Source of the DNA: SCUB01 sp041918675
GTDB lineage: Bacteria > Pseudomonadota > Alphaproteobacteria > Rhizobiales > Xanthobacteraceae
DNA: 64,000 nucleotides
Assembly (NCBI GenBank): GCA_041918675.1
Contig: JAYRVF010000003.1
Location: forward strand, 111,316-175,315
Direction of reading: 5' to 3'
The notes under the pieces: generated by a model
The model's database searches: none
What the model was told of the DNA's origin: nothing
The model's input: the letters and a program-made list of their open reading frames with translations, nothing else
Program-made: the position numbers and the translations under genes
Shown here: in pieces, positions 41,589 through 50,580 of the stretch
Layout: each line of letters starts with the position of its first letter
How positions within the stretch are numbered: position 1 is the first letter of the stretch

Positions 41589-42941
41589 TCAGGCGGCGCG
41601 CCGGCCGAGCCCCTCGAAGTGCCCGCGCCGCTGCAGCCAGGCGAGCAATACCAGGCTCGGCACGGCGACCAGCACGCAGATCGCGAAGAACAGCGGCCAG
41701 CCGGTGATCTTGGCGACGAAGCCCGCGGTCGATGACAGATAAGTCCGGCCGATGGCGGCGAGCGCGGTCAGCAGCGCGTATTGCGTGGCCGTATGCAGCG
41801 GGCTTTTGCACAAGGCCGACAGATAGGCGACGAAGATCACCGTGCCGATGGCGCTGGTGAAGTTCTCCGCCGAGATCGCGAAGGCGAGCGCCCATTGGTT
41901 GACGCCGACAAAGGCGAGCCAGGAAAACGACAGATTGGCGAGCGCCTGCACCACGCCGCCGATCCACAGGCTGGCGGGCAGCGAATAGGCGCGCGCGACG
42001 AAGCCGCCGGCGAAGCCGCCGATCAGCGTCGCGGCCAGGCCCACGCCCTTGACGATGGCGGCGTAGTCGTTGCGGGAGAAGCCGATGTCGATCACGAAGG
42101 GCGCGGTCATCGCGCCGGAAAACGCGTCGGTGAATTTGAACAGCACGACGAAGGCGAGCACCGCGAGCGCGTCCTTGCGGGTCAGGAATTCGGTGAACGC
42201 GCCGACGGCGGCATGGAGAACCCGCGCCAGCGCGCCGTGGCCGTCCGCCATCCTCTCCGCGCCCGCCGCCGGCCGCGGCTCGAACGCGGCCAATGTCGTC
42301 GCCGTGCCGATCAGCACCAGCGCGGCCATCGCGATATAGCCCCACATCCAGGCCGCGCCCTTGCCGACGCCGCTCGCCTCGATGGCGCTGACGAGGAACA
42401 GCGCGCCGGCGGTCGAGACGAGCATGCCGATGCGATAGGCCGCGACGTAGGAGGCCATGCCGGCGGCCTGTTCGGGCTCGGGCAGGCTTTCGACGCGAAA
42501 GGCGTCGACGACGATGTCCTGCGTCGCCGAGGCGATCGCCACCAGAAGCGCGGCGACGGCGACGAATAGCGGGCCGCGGGCCGGATCGCTGAAGGCCATC
42601 AAAACGATCGCGGCGATGAGCAGGATCTGGGAGAACACCAGCCAGCCGCGCCGTCGGCCGAGCCGGCGCGTCAGCAGCGGCACGTGCAGCGCGTCGACCA
42701 GGGGCGCCCACAGGAATTTGAGGGTGTAGGGCGTGCCGACGAGCGCGAACAGGCCGATGGTGCCGAGATCGACGCCGGCCTCGCGCATCCACACCTGCAG
42801 CGTCGAGCCCGACAGCGCCAGCGGCAGGCCCGAGGAGAAGCCGAGGAACATGACGATGAGCACGCGGCGCTGCAGATAGACGGCGAGCGTCTCGCGCCAT
42901 CCCGCGCGCGGCTTGATGTCGGCGACGATCGGTCCGTCCAT
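41589..42941 (-). CDS. ampG: AmpG-like muropeptide permease (MFS)
   Basis: A 450-residue inner-membrane protein with about twelve to fourteen hydrophobic segments that brings anhydro-muropeptides into the cytoplasm for recycling. The AmpG pattern is visible: VMFLGFSSGLPLALSGSTLQ near the N-terminus, then LVGTPYTLKFLWAPLVDALH, IASATQDIVVDAFRVESLPE, and in the C-terminal half FVVLFKFTDAFSGAMTAPFV. Such import both salvages wall material and, in bacteria with ampR, controls beta-lactamase; a class A enzyme is in this window but no ampR is seen next to it. The ATG at 42941 (MDGPIVADIKPRAGWRETLA) is the first in frame. Convergent with recR. Confidence 0.93.
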   Translation of the reverse strand: MDGPIVADIKPRAGWRETLAVYLQRRVLIVMFLGFSSGLPLALSGSTLQVWMREAGVDLGTIGLFALVGTPYTLKFLWAPLVDALHVPLLTRRLGRRRGWLVFSQILLIAAIVLMAFSDPARGPLFVAVAALLVAIASATQDIVVDAFRVESLPEPEQAAGMASYVAAYRIGMLVSTAGALFLVSAIEASGVGKGAAWMWGYIAMAALVLIGTATTLAAFEPRPAAGAERMADGHGALARVLHAAVGAFTEFLTRKDALAVLAFVVLFKFTDAFSGAMTAPFVIDIGFSRNDYAAIVKGVGLAATLIGGFAGGFVARAYSLPASLWIGGVVQALANLSFSWLAFVGVNQWALAFAISAENFTSAIGTVIFVAYLSALCKSPLHTATQYALLTALAAIGRTYLSSTAGFVAKITGWPLFFAICVLVAVPSLVLLAWLQRRGHFEGLGRRAA

Positions 42942-43129
42942 CGCGCCGGCCTAGCGGACGACGCGAGGCGACGCGGCGCGGGCGCCCGGCTGCGGCGTTG
43001 ATTTGATCCGTTGCGGCGTGTTCCGTTGCGGCATGATCCGATCGGATAATCCGTTGCGCGCGGCGCCAGTCGCGGTCGTTCCGGCGCGGGTCATGCTCTA
43101 GCTGATTTGCCTGGCCCCGGCCACCGTCA

Positions 43130-44326
43130 TCATTCGCCGGCCTGCAGGCGGGGCGAGATGGCCGGAAACAAATCGGCGCGTTCGGCGTCGCCGGGCGCGG
43201 GCTCGGCCGCGCTGAAGTCCAGTTCCTCGATGCGGCCGGCGCGCCGCTCGATCTTGTCGGCGGAAATCAGCACCTGCCGCACGTCCTCGTTGACCTGGCC
43301 GAAATGGGTCTGCAGCTTGAGCACGCGGTCGCGCAGCCGGCCGAGATCGTCCATCATATGCAGGACCTCGTCGCGCACGCGGTCGGCCGCCTCGCGCATG
43401 CGGGCGTCCTTCATGATCTGCTGCATCACCTGGATCGCGAGCATCAGCAGCGAGGGCGAGACCAGCACGACGCGGGCGCGATAGGCCTTCTGCACCAGAT
43501 CGTCGAAGCCGTCGTGAATGTCGGCGTAGACCGATTCCGAGGGCACGAACATCAGCGCCATTTCCTGCGTCTCGCCGGGGATCAGATATTTCGCCGCGAT
43601 GTCGCCGACATGGCGCGACACGTCCTGGCGCACGCGCTGGCCGGCGGATTTCTTCTCCTCCTCGCCGCGCGCCTCGCGCAGCGCGGTGATCGCCTCCAGC
43701 GGAAACTTGGCGTCGATCGCGAGCGGGCGGCCGTCGGGCAGGAACACGACGCAGTCGGGGCGCTTGTTATTGGAAAGCGTGTATTGGAATTCGTACGCGC
43801 CCTTCGGCAAGCCGTCGCGCACGATCGCCTCCATCCGCGCCTGGCCGAAGGCGCCGCGCGATTGCTTGTTGGCGAGCACGTCGCGCAACGTCGTCACCTG
43901 CGCGGTGAGGTCGGTGAGGTTCTTGTGCGCGTTGTCGATGACGGCGAGACGCTCGTGCAGCGCGCGCAGGCTCTCCACGGTGTGGCGCGCGGTCTGTTCG
44001 ATCGACTGGCCGACGCGGTGGGTGACGGCGTCGAGCCGCTCGCTGACGGAGCGGGAAAGTTCGGCCTGCCGCCCGGAGAGCGCCTCGCCCATGGAGTGGA
44101 CGCGGCCGGTGGTCTCCGCCTGGACGCGGGCGATGTCGCTCAGGCGGTCCTCTACTTCCTCGGAGCGCAGCGCCTGCCGCAGGAAGTTGTCGTGGCTGGC
44201 GCGCAGGGCGCGCGTGACGATCACGGCAAGAATGACGAAGGCGAGAAACGCGATGCCGGCGGCCGCCAGGATCGCCATGCCGACGGTGACGGGGGTATTG
44301 TCGATCACGAAGAGAACTTCACCCAT
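43130..44326 (-). CDS. rmuC: RmuC family protein
   Basis: A 398-residue protein. An N-terminal TM helix (residues 17-40, MAILAAAGIAFLAFVILAVI) anchors it, followed by a long coiled coil (about 45-150, SERLDAVTHRVGQSIEQTAR) and the RmuC nuclease-like core with FQYTLSNNKRPDCVVFLPDG, LAIDAKFPLEAITALREARG, TQEMALMFVPSESVYADIHD and VVLVSPSLLMLAIQVMQQIM. RmuC limits DNA inversion at short inverted repeats in E. coli. The ATG at 44326 (MGEVLFVIDNTPVTVGMAIL) is chosen; the frame extends far upstream over def in antisense, which is not coding. It is divergent from def. Confidence 0.94.
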   Translation of the reverse strand: MGEVLFVIDNTPVTVGMAILAAAGIAFLAFVILAVIVTRALRASHDNFLRQALRSEEVEDRLSDIARVQAETTGRVHSMGEALSGRQAELSRSVSERLDAVTHRVGQSIEQTARHTVESLRALHERLAVIDNAHKNLTDLTAQVTTLRDVLANKQSRGAFGQARMEAIVRDGLPKGAYEFQYTLSNNKRPDCVVFLPDGRPLAIDAKFPLEAITALREARGEEEKKSAGQRVRQDVSRHVGDIAAKYLIPGETQEMALMFVPSESVYADIHDGFDDLVQKAYRARVVLVSPSLLMLAIQVMQQIMKDARMREAADRVRDEVLHMMDDLGRLRDRVLKLQTHFGQVNEDVRQVLISADKIERRAGRIEELDFSAAEPAPGDAERADLFPAISPRLQAGE

Positions 44327-44488
44327 CCGATCCTTGTACAACGATTCGCGAGGGCTGGCGAACGAATAGGGAACGCCGGCGCCGGACCGGGCGATGCCGC
44401 GCGAGGAGGCGGGCGCTGTTCGGGCTGCGGATTTGGCCGCCCCAACCCCGGATTGACCCGACCGGAACGCCAGCTTACATGCGCAGCC

Positions 44489-45004
44489 ATGGCTGTTCGC
44501 GACATTCTCTGCATTCCCGACGACCGGTTGCGCCAGAAATCGGCTCCGGTCGCCGCCGTCACGAGCGAGATCCGGGCGCTCGTCGCCGACATGTTCGAAA
44601 CGATGTACCGCGCGCCGGGCATCGGGCTCGCCGCCATCCAGGTCGGCGTTCCGCTGCGCATCATCACCATGGACCTGTCGAAGACCGAAGGCGAAAAGCA
44701 GCCGCGCGTCTTCATCAATCCGGAAATTCTTTCCGCCTCGCAGGACACGGTTCCCTATGAGGAAGGCTGCCTGTCGGTGCCGGAATATTACGAGGAGGTT
44801 CAGCGGCCGGCGCGGGTGCGGTTGCGCTACACCGATCTCGACGGCAAGGTGCGCGAGGAAGACGCCGAGGGCCTGTTCGCGACCTGCATCCAGCACGAAA
44901 TCGACCATCTCGAGGGCGTGCTGTTTATCGATCACCTCTCCCGTCTGAAACGGGAACGCGCCATCAAGAAATTCACCAAGGCGGCCCGGCGCGCCGCCGA
45001 ATGA
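44489..45004 (+). CDS. def: Peptide deformylase
   Basis: A 171-residue metalloenzyme (usually iron) that removes the N-formyl group from new proteins. The three motifs are present: motif 1 GIGLAAIQVGVPLRIITMDL, motif 2 EEGCLSVPEYYEEVQRPARV (EGCLSVP with the metal Cys), and motif 3 CIQHEIDHLEGVLFIDHLSR (HEIDH, catalytic Glu). The start ATG at 44489 gives MAVRDILCIPDDRLRQKSAP. Length is typical. It is followed 40 bases later by fmt, the opposing enzyme, as is standard. Confidence 0.98.
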   Translation: MAVRDILCIPDDRLRQKSAPVAAVTSEIRALVADMFETMYRAPGIGLAAIQVGVPLRIITMDLSKTEGEKQPRVFINPEILSASQDTVPYEEGCLSVPEYYEEVQRPARVRLRYTDLDGKVREEDAEGLFATCIQHEIDHLEGVLFIDHLSRLKRERAIKKFTKAARRAAE

Positions 45005-45044
45005 GGCGCGCGGCGGCGAACGTCGCGACGGGCGGGGCCGCGCC

Positions 45045-45977
45045 ATGGCGCTGCGACTGATCTTCATGGGTACGCCGGAATTCGCGGTGCCGACGCTGCG
45101 TGCGCTGGCTGCGGGCGGCCATGACATCGCCGCGGTCTATACCCGCGCGCCGAAACCGGCCGGGCGCGGCATGGCGATGCAGCCCTCGCCGGTCGAGATC
45201 GAGGCGCGACGCCTCGGCCTGCCGGTGCTGACGCCGAGGACGCTGCGCGACGAGGCCGCGCTCGCCGAATTTCGCGCGCATCGCGCCGACGCGGCCTGCG
45301 TCGTCGCCTACGGCCTGATATTGCCCCAGGCGATCCTCGACGCGGCGCCGCGCGGCTGTTTCAATCTTCACGCCTCGCTGTTGCCGCGCTGGCGCGGCGC
45401 GGCGCCGATCAACCGCGCGGTGATGGCGGGCGATCGCGAAAGCGGCGTGATGGTGATGAGGATGGAGGCCGGGCTCGATACCGGCGCCGTCGCGATGACG
45501 GCGCGGCTGCCGATCGGCGAGAACATGACGGCCGGCGATCTCCACGACGCGCTCGCCCCGCTCGGCGCCGAACTGATGGCGCGGGCCATGGGCGCGCTGG
45601 AAGTGGGCGCGATCACGCTCGTCCCGCAGCCGGATGCCGGCGTCACCTACGCGGCCAAGATCGAGAAGTCCGAGACGCGCATCGACTGGTCGCGCGGCGC
45701 GCGCGAGGTCCACGATCATTGCCGCGGCCTTTCCCCGTTTCCCGGCGCGTGGTTCGAGTGGAAAGGCGAGGGCGCGCCGGTGCGCGTGAAGGTATTGCGG
45801 ACGGAGCGAGCGCCGGGCTCCGGCGCGCCGGGGACGGTGCTCGACGACCGGCTGACGATCGCCTGCGGCGACGGCGCGGTCCGCATCGTCGAACTGCAAC
45901 GGGCCGGGCGGCAGGCGATGTCGGCGGAGGAATTTCTGCGCGGCACGCTTCTGCGCGCGGGGGAGCGCGTCGGCTGA
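45045..45977 (+). CDS. fmt: Methionyl-tRNA formyltransferase
   Basis: A 310-residue enzyme that formylates initiator Met-tRNA from 10-formyl-tetrahydrofolate. Key strings: LIFMGTPEFAVPTLRALAAG, YTRAPKPAGRGMAMQPSPVE (tRNA loop), CVVAYGLILPQAILDAAPRG then FNLHASLLPRWRGAAPINRA (SLLP with the N and H of the catalytic triad), and the C-terminal domain from about residue 205. The ATG at 45045 (MALRLIFMGTPEFAVP) is clear. It forms a def-fmt unit; truA, which often follows, is here separated by 0.8 kb carrying a tandem repeat and an opposing gene. Confidence 0.98.
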   Translation: MALRLIFMGTPEFAVPTLRALAAGGHDIAAVYTRAPKPAGRGMAMQPSPVEIEARRLGLPVLTPRTLRDEAALAEFRAHRADAACVVAYGLILPQAILDAAPRGCFNLHASLLPRWRGAAPINRAVMAGDRESGVMVMRMEAGLDTGAVAMTARLPIGENMTAGDLHDALAPLGAELMARAMGALEVGAITLVPQPDAGVTYAAKIEKSETRIDWSRGAREVHDHCRGLSPFPGAWFEWKGEGAPVRVKVLRTERAPGSGAPGTVLDDRLTIACGDGAVRIVELQRAGRQAMSAEEFLRGTLLRAGERVG

Positions 45978-46026
45978 CGCGCCGGCCAGCGCGCGGATCG
46001 GCGCTTCGGAACGCCGTGGCGGATCA

Positions 46027-46074
46027 TCGCGCCCAAGCTCGCGCCCAAGCTCGCGCCCAAGGTCGCGCCCAAGC
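46027..46074. repeat. Tandem repeat, period 12, four units
   Basis: Four adjacent 12-base units TCGCGCCCAAGC (the third ends in GG instead of GC) lie 50 bases past the fmt stop codon. A truncated fifth unit (TCGAACG) follows. The period is a multiple of three, so both strands give repetitive peptides that are not genes. The 283-base gap between fmt and the next gene otherwise shows nothing. Confidence 0.9.
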
Positions 46075-46260
46075 TCGAACGCATGGTCGCGCATATGGGA
46101 GTTTCCGACTACCGCCGAAGCGGCGAGAAATCGCAAGCCATGCGTGCCGGAGCAAATCCCGCGAAAGCAAAATCCGCTCTTGCGATCAGGATTCGCTCAA
46201 GGCTTCGGAATCCGGAGGGTTTCGTTTCGGCGAGACACATCGGTCTCGCCGTGAAACGCG

Positions 46261-46773
46261 CTAATGCGTCGGGTGGCTCGCCCAATGGTGACGCCGCGAC
46301 TCGATGAACTCCTCGAGATCGGCCGCGGTCACGCGCACGAGGTCGGCGTGGCCGAAGCCCTTGGAATAATCGAGCACGGACACGATTTCCGGCGTGATGC
46401 GCAGCAGCGCGACGGCCGCCTGGTTCGGCGACGGCATGATCTTGTATTCGGGATAGCGCTTCACCAGCAGCGCCTGGGCGTGATCGAATTCGCCCTTGTC
46501 CTCGGCGACGACCACGCGCGCGGCGATCGACAGGCCCTTGATCAGCAGGGGCTGCGGCACGTCGTTGGCGATGGCGATCGAAACGCGCGAATCGTAGCTG
46601 ATATTGAGGAACTTCTGGCTGTCGCGGGCGACGAATGTGTAGATGATGAGTCCGTCATTGACGTAACCGACCATCGTGTTCTGCGGCCAGCCATCGGCGC
46701 GGTTCGTCGCGATCGCCATGATGCGGTACGCGTCGAGCAACTTGATGATTTGGCTCTTGAACTCCCGTTTCAT
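46261..46773 (-). CDS. Pyridoxamine-5-phosphate-oxidase-like FMN-binding protein
   Basis: A 170-residue split-barrel protein. The N-terminal helix and strand QIIKLLDAYRIMAIATNRAD lead to WPQNTMVGYVNDGLIIYTFV, then ARDSQKFLNISYDSRVSIAI (the FMN-phosphate site), and LSIAARVVVAEDKGEFDHAQ. The last ~30 residues (VLDYSKGFGHADLVRV) include the GFGHADLV string common in this sub-family. I chose the ATG at 46773 (MKREFKSQIIKLL), which has GGAGG nine bases upstream; an in-frame ATG at 46842 exists but overlaps the truA start. Its substrate is unknown. It interrupts the usual fmt-truA neighbourhood and faces truA head-to-head. Confidence 0.87.
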   Translation of the reverse strand: MKREFKSQIIKLLDAYRIMAIATNRADGWPQNTMVGYVNDGLIIYTFVARDSQKFLNISYDSRVSIAIANDVPQPLLIKGLSIAARVVVAEDKGEFDHAQALLVKRYPEYKIMPSPNQAAVALLRITPEIVSVLDYSKGFGHADLVRVTAADLEEFIESRRHHWASHPTH

Positions 46774-46844
46774 GCCGTTCACCTCCAGCCCACTTCCGTT
46801 ATTATCAAGGGGCCGCGCGGACGTCTCGTTGAGGTGTGTCAATC

Positions 46845-47582
46845 GTGACCCGATACAAGCTTACACTGGAATATGATGGCGCGCCGTTCGTCGGATGGCA
46901 AATTCAGGAGAATGGTTTATCGGTCCAAGGTATCCTGGAACGGGCCGCCGCCGCCGCGACCGGAGGTCATACGCGCGTGCATGGCGCCGGGCGGACCGAT
47001 GCCGGGGTCCACGCGCTGGGGCAGGTGGCGCATGTGGATATCGGGCGCGCCTGGGCGCCCGGCAAATTGCGCGACGCCATCAACGCCCATGCGCGTCCGC
47101 ATCCGGTGGCGGTGCTCGCCGCCGAGGTGGTCCCGGATTCTTTCGACGCGCGCTTTTCCGCGGTCAAGCGGCATTATCACTATCGCCTCATCAACCGCCG
47201 CGCCGACCTGACGCTCGCGCGCGGCCGCGCCTGGCGCCTGGCCCGGCATCTCGATGTCGAGGCGATGCACGAGGCCGCCCAGCTGCTCGTCGGCAAGCAC
47301 GATTTCACCACCTTCCGCTCGACCGAGTGCCAGGCCAAGTCGCCGTTGAAAACGCTCGATCGGCTCGACGTCGTGCGCGACGGCGAGCGCGTCACCGTCT
47401 TCGCCTCGGCGCGTTCGTTCCTTCACAATCAGGTGCGATCGATGGTGGGCTCGCTTGCCTGGGTCGGCGAGGGGCGCTGGAGCCGCGACGATCTTTCCGC
47501 CGCGCTCGCCGCGCGCGACCGCGCGGCTTGCGGCGTCGTCGCGCCGCCGGACGGGCTCTATCTGATGCGCGTGGATTATTGA
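46845..47582 (+). CDS. truA: tRNA pseudouridine(38-40) synthase
   Basis: A 245-residue enzyme converting U38-U40 in tRNA anticodon stems to pseudouridine. The catalytic Asp is in HGAGRTDAGVHALGQVAHVD. Other conserved parts are YKLTLEYDGAPFVGWQIQEN at the start, FDARFSAVKRHYHYRLINRR and FLHNQVRSMVGSLAWVGEG. The start is a GTG. I prefer 46845 (then TRYKLTLEYDG) because GAGGTG lies eight bases upstream; the GTG at 46836 would place that site too close. Length is normal. It is divergent from the flavin-binding protein gene with 71 bases between. Confidence 0.97.
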   Translation: MTRYKLTLEYDGAPFVGWQIQENGLSVQGILERAAAAATGGHTRVHGAGRTDAGVHALGQVAHVDIGRAWAPGKLRDAINAHARPHPVAVLAAEVVPDSFDARFSAVKRHYHYRLINRRADLTLARGRAWRLARHLDVEAMHEAAQLLVGKHDFTTFRSTECQAKSPLKTLDRLDVVRDGERVTVFASARSFLHNQVRSMVGSLAWVGEGRWSRDDLSAALAARDRAACGVVAPPDGLYLMRVDY

Positions 47583-47694
47583 GACGCGCGGTGCGCGAGC
47601 GGCAGCCGCGCGATTTCGAACGTTGACAGCGCGGATTCGGCCGGTCAGCATGCTGTCATTGTTGGACTTCACGGGCGGTCATGGTGTCGGCCGC

Positions 47695-47764
47695 GTCGAT
47701 CCCCGCGCGTCGATCCCCGCGCGTCGATCCCCGCGCGTCGATCCCCGCGCGTCGATCCCTGCGC
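47695..47764. repeat. Tandem repeat, period 14, five units
   Basis: Five adjacent units GTCGATCCCCGCGC (the last has one C-to-T change) start 112 bases after truA. A degenerate sixth copy (AACGATCGCGGCGC) follows. The period is not a multiple of three, so frames through it (ASIPARRSPRVDPRA) are artefacts. It lies in the 287-base leader region of the cytochrome b561 gene; apart from the repeat I see only the ribosome-binding site there. Confidence 0.93.
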
Positions 47765-47869
47765 AACGATCGCGGCGCAACGAACAAAGGCCCCGAAGCC
47801 GGGGCTGACGTGAGAGCCGAAGCCGCGCGTCGCGGCCAATCGCCAATCGGAGATAAGGAAAGTCGGACC

Positions 47870-48406
47870 ATGCGGATTAAAAGCGACGCTGATCGCTACG
47901 GGGCGGTCGCCATCGTCATTCACTGGGTCGCGGCCGCGCTCATTCTCGGCTTGCTGATCTCGGGCTTCCGCGCGGCCAATCTGAGCGACGCCGCGATGAA
48001 GGCGGGCGTCCTTCGCTTTCACGTCGTTGGCGGACTACTCGTGCTGCTGCTGACGCTGGCCCGCATCGCCTGGTGGGCGTTCGCCGACACCAAGCCCCCG
48101 CCGGTCGCCGGCGCGTCGTCGCTGCAAAATGGGCTCGCGCGCGTGGTGCATGTCCTATTCTATATCGTGACGCTGGGGATGGCGGCGAGCGGCATCGGCA
48201 TGATGGTATTGTCTGGCGCCGGCGCGATCCTGTTCGGCGACGCGGGCGGTTTGCTGCCGGATTTCACCAAGTTTCCGCCGCGCGTGCCGCATGGTCTCGG
48301 CGGCAGGCTGATGGTCGCGCTCTTCGTGCTGCATACCGCCGGCGCGCTTCACCACCAGTTCATCCTGCGCGACCGACTGCTCGCGCGGATGGGGATCGGC
48401 TCCTGA
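47870..48406 (+). CDS. Cytochrome b561 (CybB-type), di-heme membrane protein
   Basis: A 178-residue four-helix integral membrane protein that moves electrons from the quinol pool, often to superoxide, in this family. It opens MRIKSDADRYGAVAIVIHWV, with helix 1 to about residue 33. Heme-ligand histidines are visible in helix 1 (AIVIHWVAAAL), helix 2 (LRFHVVGGLLVLLL), helix 3 (ARVVHVLFYIV) and helix 4 (LFVLHTAGALHHQF). The ATG at 47870 has AAGGAAAG upstream; the frame continues back across the 14-base repeat and is not coding there. It is convergent with dapE, with only two bases between stop codons. Confidence 0.93.
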   Translation: MRIKSDADRYGAVAIVIHWVAAALILGLLISGFRAANLSDAAMKAGVLRFHVVGGLLVLLLTLARIAWWAFADTKPPPVAGASSLQNGLARVVHVLFYIVTLGMAASGIGMMVLSGAGAILFGDAGGLLPDFTKFPPRVPHGLGGRLMVALFVLHTAGALHHQFILRDRLLARMGIGS

Positions 48407-48408
48407 TT

Positions 48409-49572
48409 TCAGGCGCCGCCGCCGGCGAAATAGCGCTCCAGCACGCCGCGATAGATTCGCGTCAGCGCCGCGATGTCGGCGATGCTGACGCGTTCGTCGA
48501 CCTGGTGCATGGTCTGCCCGACCAGGCCGAATTCGAGCACCGGGCAATATTGGGCGATGAAGCGCGCGTCCGACGTGCCGCCCTTGGTGTTGAGATCGGG
48601 CTTGCGGCCGGTGACGGCATGGATCGCGTCGACGACGAGGTCGGTGAAGGGTCCCGGCCGCGTCAGGAAAACCTCGGCGTTCGACGGTTCCCAATCGATG
48701 CGCCAGCGGATCGCCTCGCCCGCCGCCTTCGTCGCGCGGGTCTCGACCAGCGCGCGCAGCGACGCCCGCGTGTGGGTGTCGTTGTAGCGGATGTTGAAGC
48801 GCGCGCTCGCCCGCGCCGGGATCACGTTGACGGTCGGATTGCCGACGTCGACGGAGGTGAATTCGAGATTGGAGGCGTCGAAATGCGCCGTGCCGCGGTC
48901 GAGCGGCTCGGCGTTGAGCGCGGCGATGAGCGCGACGATGCCGCGGATCGGATTGTCGGCGCGATCCGGATAGGCGACATGGCCCTGCTTGCCGTCGACG
49001 GTCAACAATCCGTTGAGGGAGCCGCGCCGGCCGACCTTGATGCAATCGCCGAGCTCCATCACGTTGCTCGGCTCGCCGACCAGGCAATGGTCGAATTTCT
49101 CGCCGCGCTCGGCCGCCCAGCGCAACAGTTTCACCGTGCCGTTGACGGCGATGCCTTCCTCGTCGCCCGTGATGAGGAAGGAGATCGAGCCCTTCGGCCG
49201 GCCGCGCGCCTTGACGTGATCGATCGCGGCGGCGACCGCGCAGGCGATCGCGCCCTTCATGTCGACCGCGCCGCGGCCGAACAGCATGCCGTCGGCCGTC
49301 TCGGCGGCGAAGGGCGCGTGCGACCACGCCGCGTCGTTGCCGGGCGGCACGACATCGGTGTGGCCAGCGAAGCAGAGATGGGGTCCGCCGTCGCCGATGC
49401 GGGCATAGAGATTGTCGATGTCGGCCGTGCCCGCCTCGCCGAAGGTGACGCGGTGCGTGTCGAATCCGGCGGCTTGCAGCGCCCGCTCGACGACGCCCAA
49501 CGCGCCGCCATCGGCGGGCGTCACCGAATTACAGCGCAGCAGATCGCGGGCGAGCGAGAGGGCGTCGGTCAT
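48409..49572 (-). CDS. dapE: Succinyl-diaminopimelate desuccinylase
   Basis: A 387-residue M20 zinc enzyme of the lysine/DAP pathway, removing succinate from N-succinyl-L,L-DAP. Metal-site strings: LCFAGHTDVVPPG (first His), GRGAVDMKGAIACAVAAAID (bridging Asp), ITGDEEG (catalytic and metal Glu), and QTMHQVDERVSIADI (C-terminal His). The dimerisation domain in the middle has GRRGSLNGLLTVDGKQGHVA. The ATG at 49572 (MTDALSLARDLLRCNSVTPA) is the family start. It is 59 bases downstream of dapD, its immediate partner in the succinylase branch. Confidence 0.97.
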   Translation of the reverse strand: MTDALSLARDLLRCNSVTPADGGALGVVERALQAAGFDTHRVTFGEAGTADIDNLYARIGDGGPHLCFAGHTDVVPPGNDAAWSHAPFAAETADGMLFGRGAVDMKGAIACAVAAAIDHVKARGRPKGSISFLITGDEEGIAVNGTVKLLRWAAERGEKFDHCLVGEPSNVMELGDCIKVGRRGSLNGLLTVDGKQGHVAYPDRADNPIRGIVALIAALNAEPLDRGTAHFDASNLEFTSVDVGNPTVNVIPARASARFNIRYNDTHTRASLRALVETRATKAAGEAIRWRIDWEPSNAEVFLTRPGPFTDLVVDAIHAVTGRKPDLNTKGGTSDARFIAQYCPVLEFGLVGQTMHQVDERVSIADIAALTRIYRGVLERYFAGGGA

Positions 49573-49631
49573 CGGCCCCGCATACCATGCCTTGATGCCG
49601 GCGGGCCAGTGGGGAGCGTGGTCCCGTTCGC

Positions 49632-50477
49632 CTAATCCCGCAACAACTCGTTGATGCTCGTCTTGGACCGGGTCTTCTCGTCGACGCGCTTGACGATGAC
49701 GGCGCAATAGAGATTGGGGCCGGGCTGGCCGTTCTTCATCGGCTTGCCCGGCATCGTGCCCGACACGACGACGGAATAGGGCGGCACCTCGCCCATGAAC
49801 GTCTCGCCGGTCTCGCGGTCGACGATCTTGGTCGAGGCGCCGAGATAGACGCCCATCGACAGCACCGAGCCCTCGCGCACGATCACGCCCTCGGCGACCT
49901 CCGCGCGCGCGCCGATGAAGCAGTTGTCCTCGATGATCACGGGGCTGGCCTGCAGCGGCTCCAGCACGCCGCCGATGCCGGCGCCGCCGGACAGGTGCAC
50001 GTTCTTGCCGATCTGGGCGCAGGAGCCGACCGTCGCCCAGGTGTCGATCATCGCGCCGGAATCAACGCGTGCGCCAAGATTGAGGAAGCAGGGCATCAGC
50101 ACCGCCCCGGGCGCGATATAGGCCGAGCGGCGCACGATGCAGCCGGGCACGGCGCGGAAGCCGGCTTGCTTGAACTCCGCCTCGCCCCAGCCGTCGAATT
50201 TCGACGGCACCTTGTCCCACCAGGTGGCCTTGCCGGGACCGCCCGGAATGACGCTCATGTCGTTGAGGCGGAAGGACAAGAGGACGGCCTTCTTCAGCCA
50301 TTGGTTGACCTTCCACTTGCCGTCGGCGCCGGGCTCGGCCACGCGCGCCTCGCCCTGGTCGAGCAGCGCGAGCGCGCTCTCGACCGCGTCGCGAACCTCG
50401 CCTTTGGTCGCGGCGGTGACGCCGTCGCGGGCGTCGAACGCGGCATTGATTGTCGTTTCCAGAGCGGTGCGGGACAT
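49632..50477 (-). CDS. dapD: 2,3,4,5-tetrahydropyridine-2,6-dicarboxylate N-succinyltransferase
   Basis: A 281-residue left-handed beta-helix acyltransferase, first step of the succinylase branch to DAP and lysine. The start is MSRTALETTINAAFDARDGV. The hexapeptide-repeat region runs from about residue 105 (GCIVRRSAYIAPGAVLMPCF, VDSGAMIDTWATVGSCAQIG, NVHLSGGAGIGGVLEPLQAS, VIIEDNCFIGARAEVAEGVI). The C-terminal strand has YCAVIVKRVDEKTRSKTSI. Length is typical. It is directly followed by dapE on the same strand and preceded by a HAD phosphatase gene. Confidence 0.98.
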   Translation of the reverse strand: MSRTALETTINAAFDARDGVTAATKGEVRDAVESALALLDQGEARVAEPGADGKWKVNQWLKKAVLLSFRLNDMSVIPGGPGKATWWDKVPSKFDGWGEAEFKQAGFRAVPGCIVRRSAYIAPGAVLMPCFLNLGARVDSGAMIDTWATVGSCAQIGKNVHLSGGAGIGGVLEPLQASPVIIEDNCFIGARAEVAEGVIVREGSVLSMGVYLGASTKIVDRETGETFMGEVPPYSVVVSGTMPGKPMKNGQPGPNLYCAVIVKRVDEKTRSKTSINELLRD

Positions 50478-50580
50478 CGGCGATCCTGAAAGGTTGCGCG
50501 GGAAGCCATGTTTGTCACGGCTCGCGCCCCGCGAGTCAAGATTGAACCATGTGGGAAGGTCCGCCCGCGCGGACGCCGGC

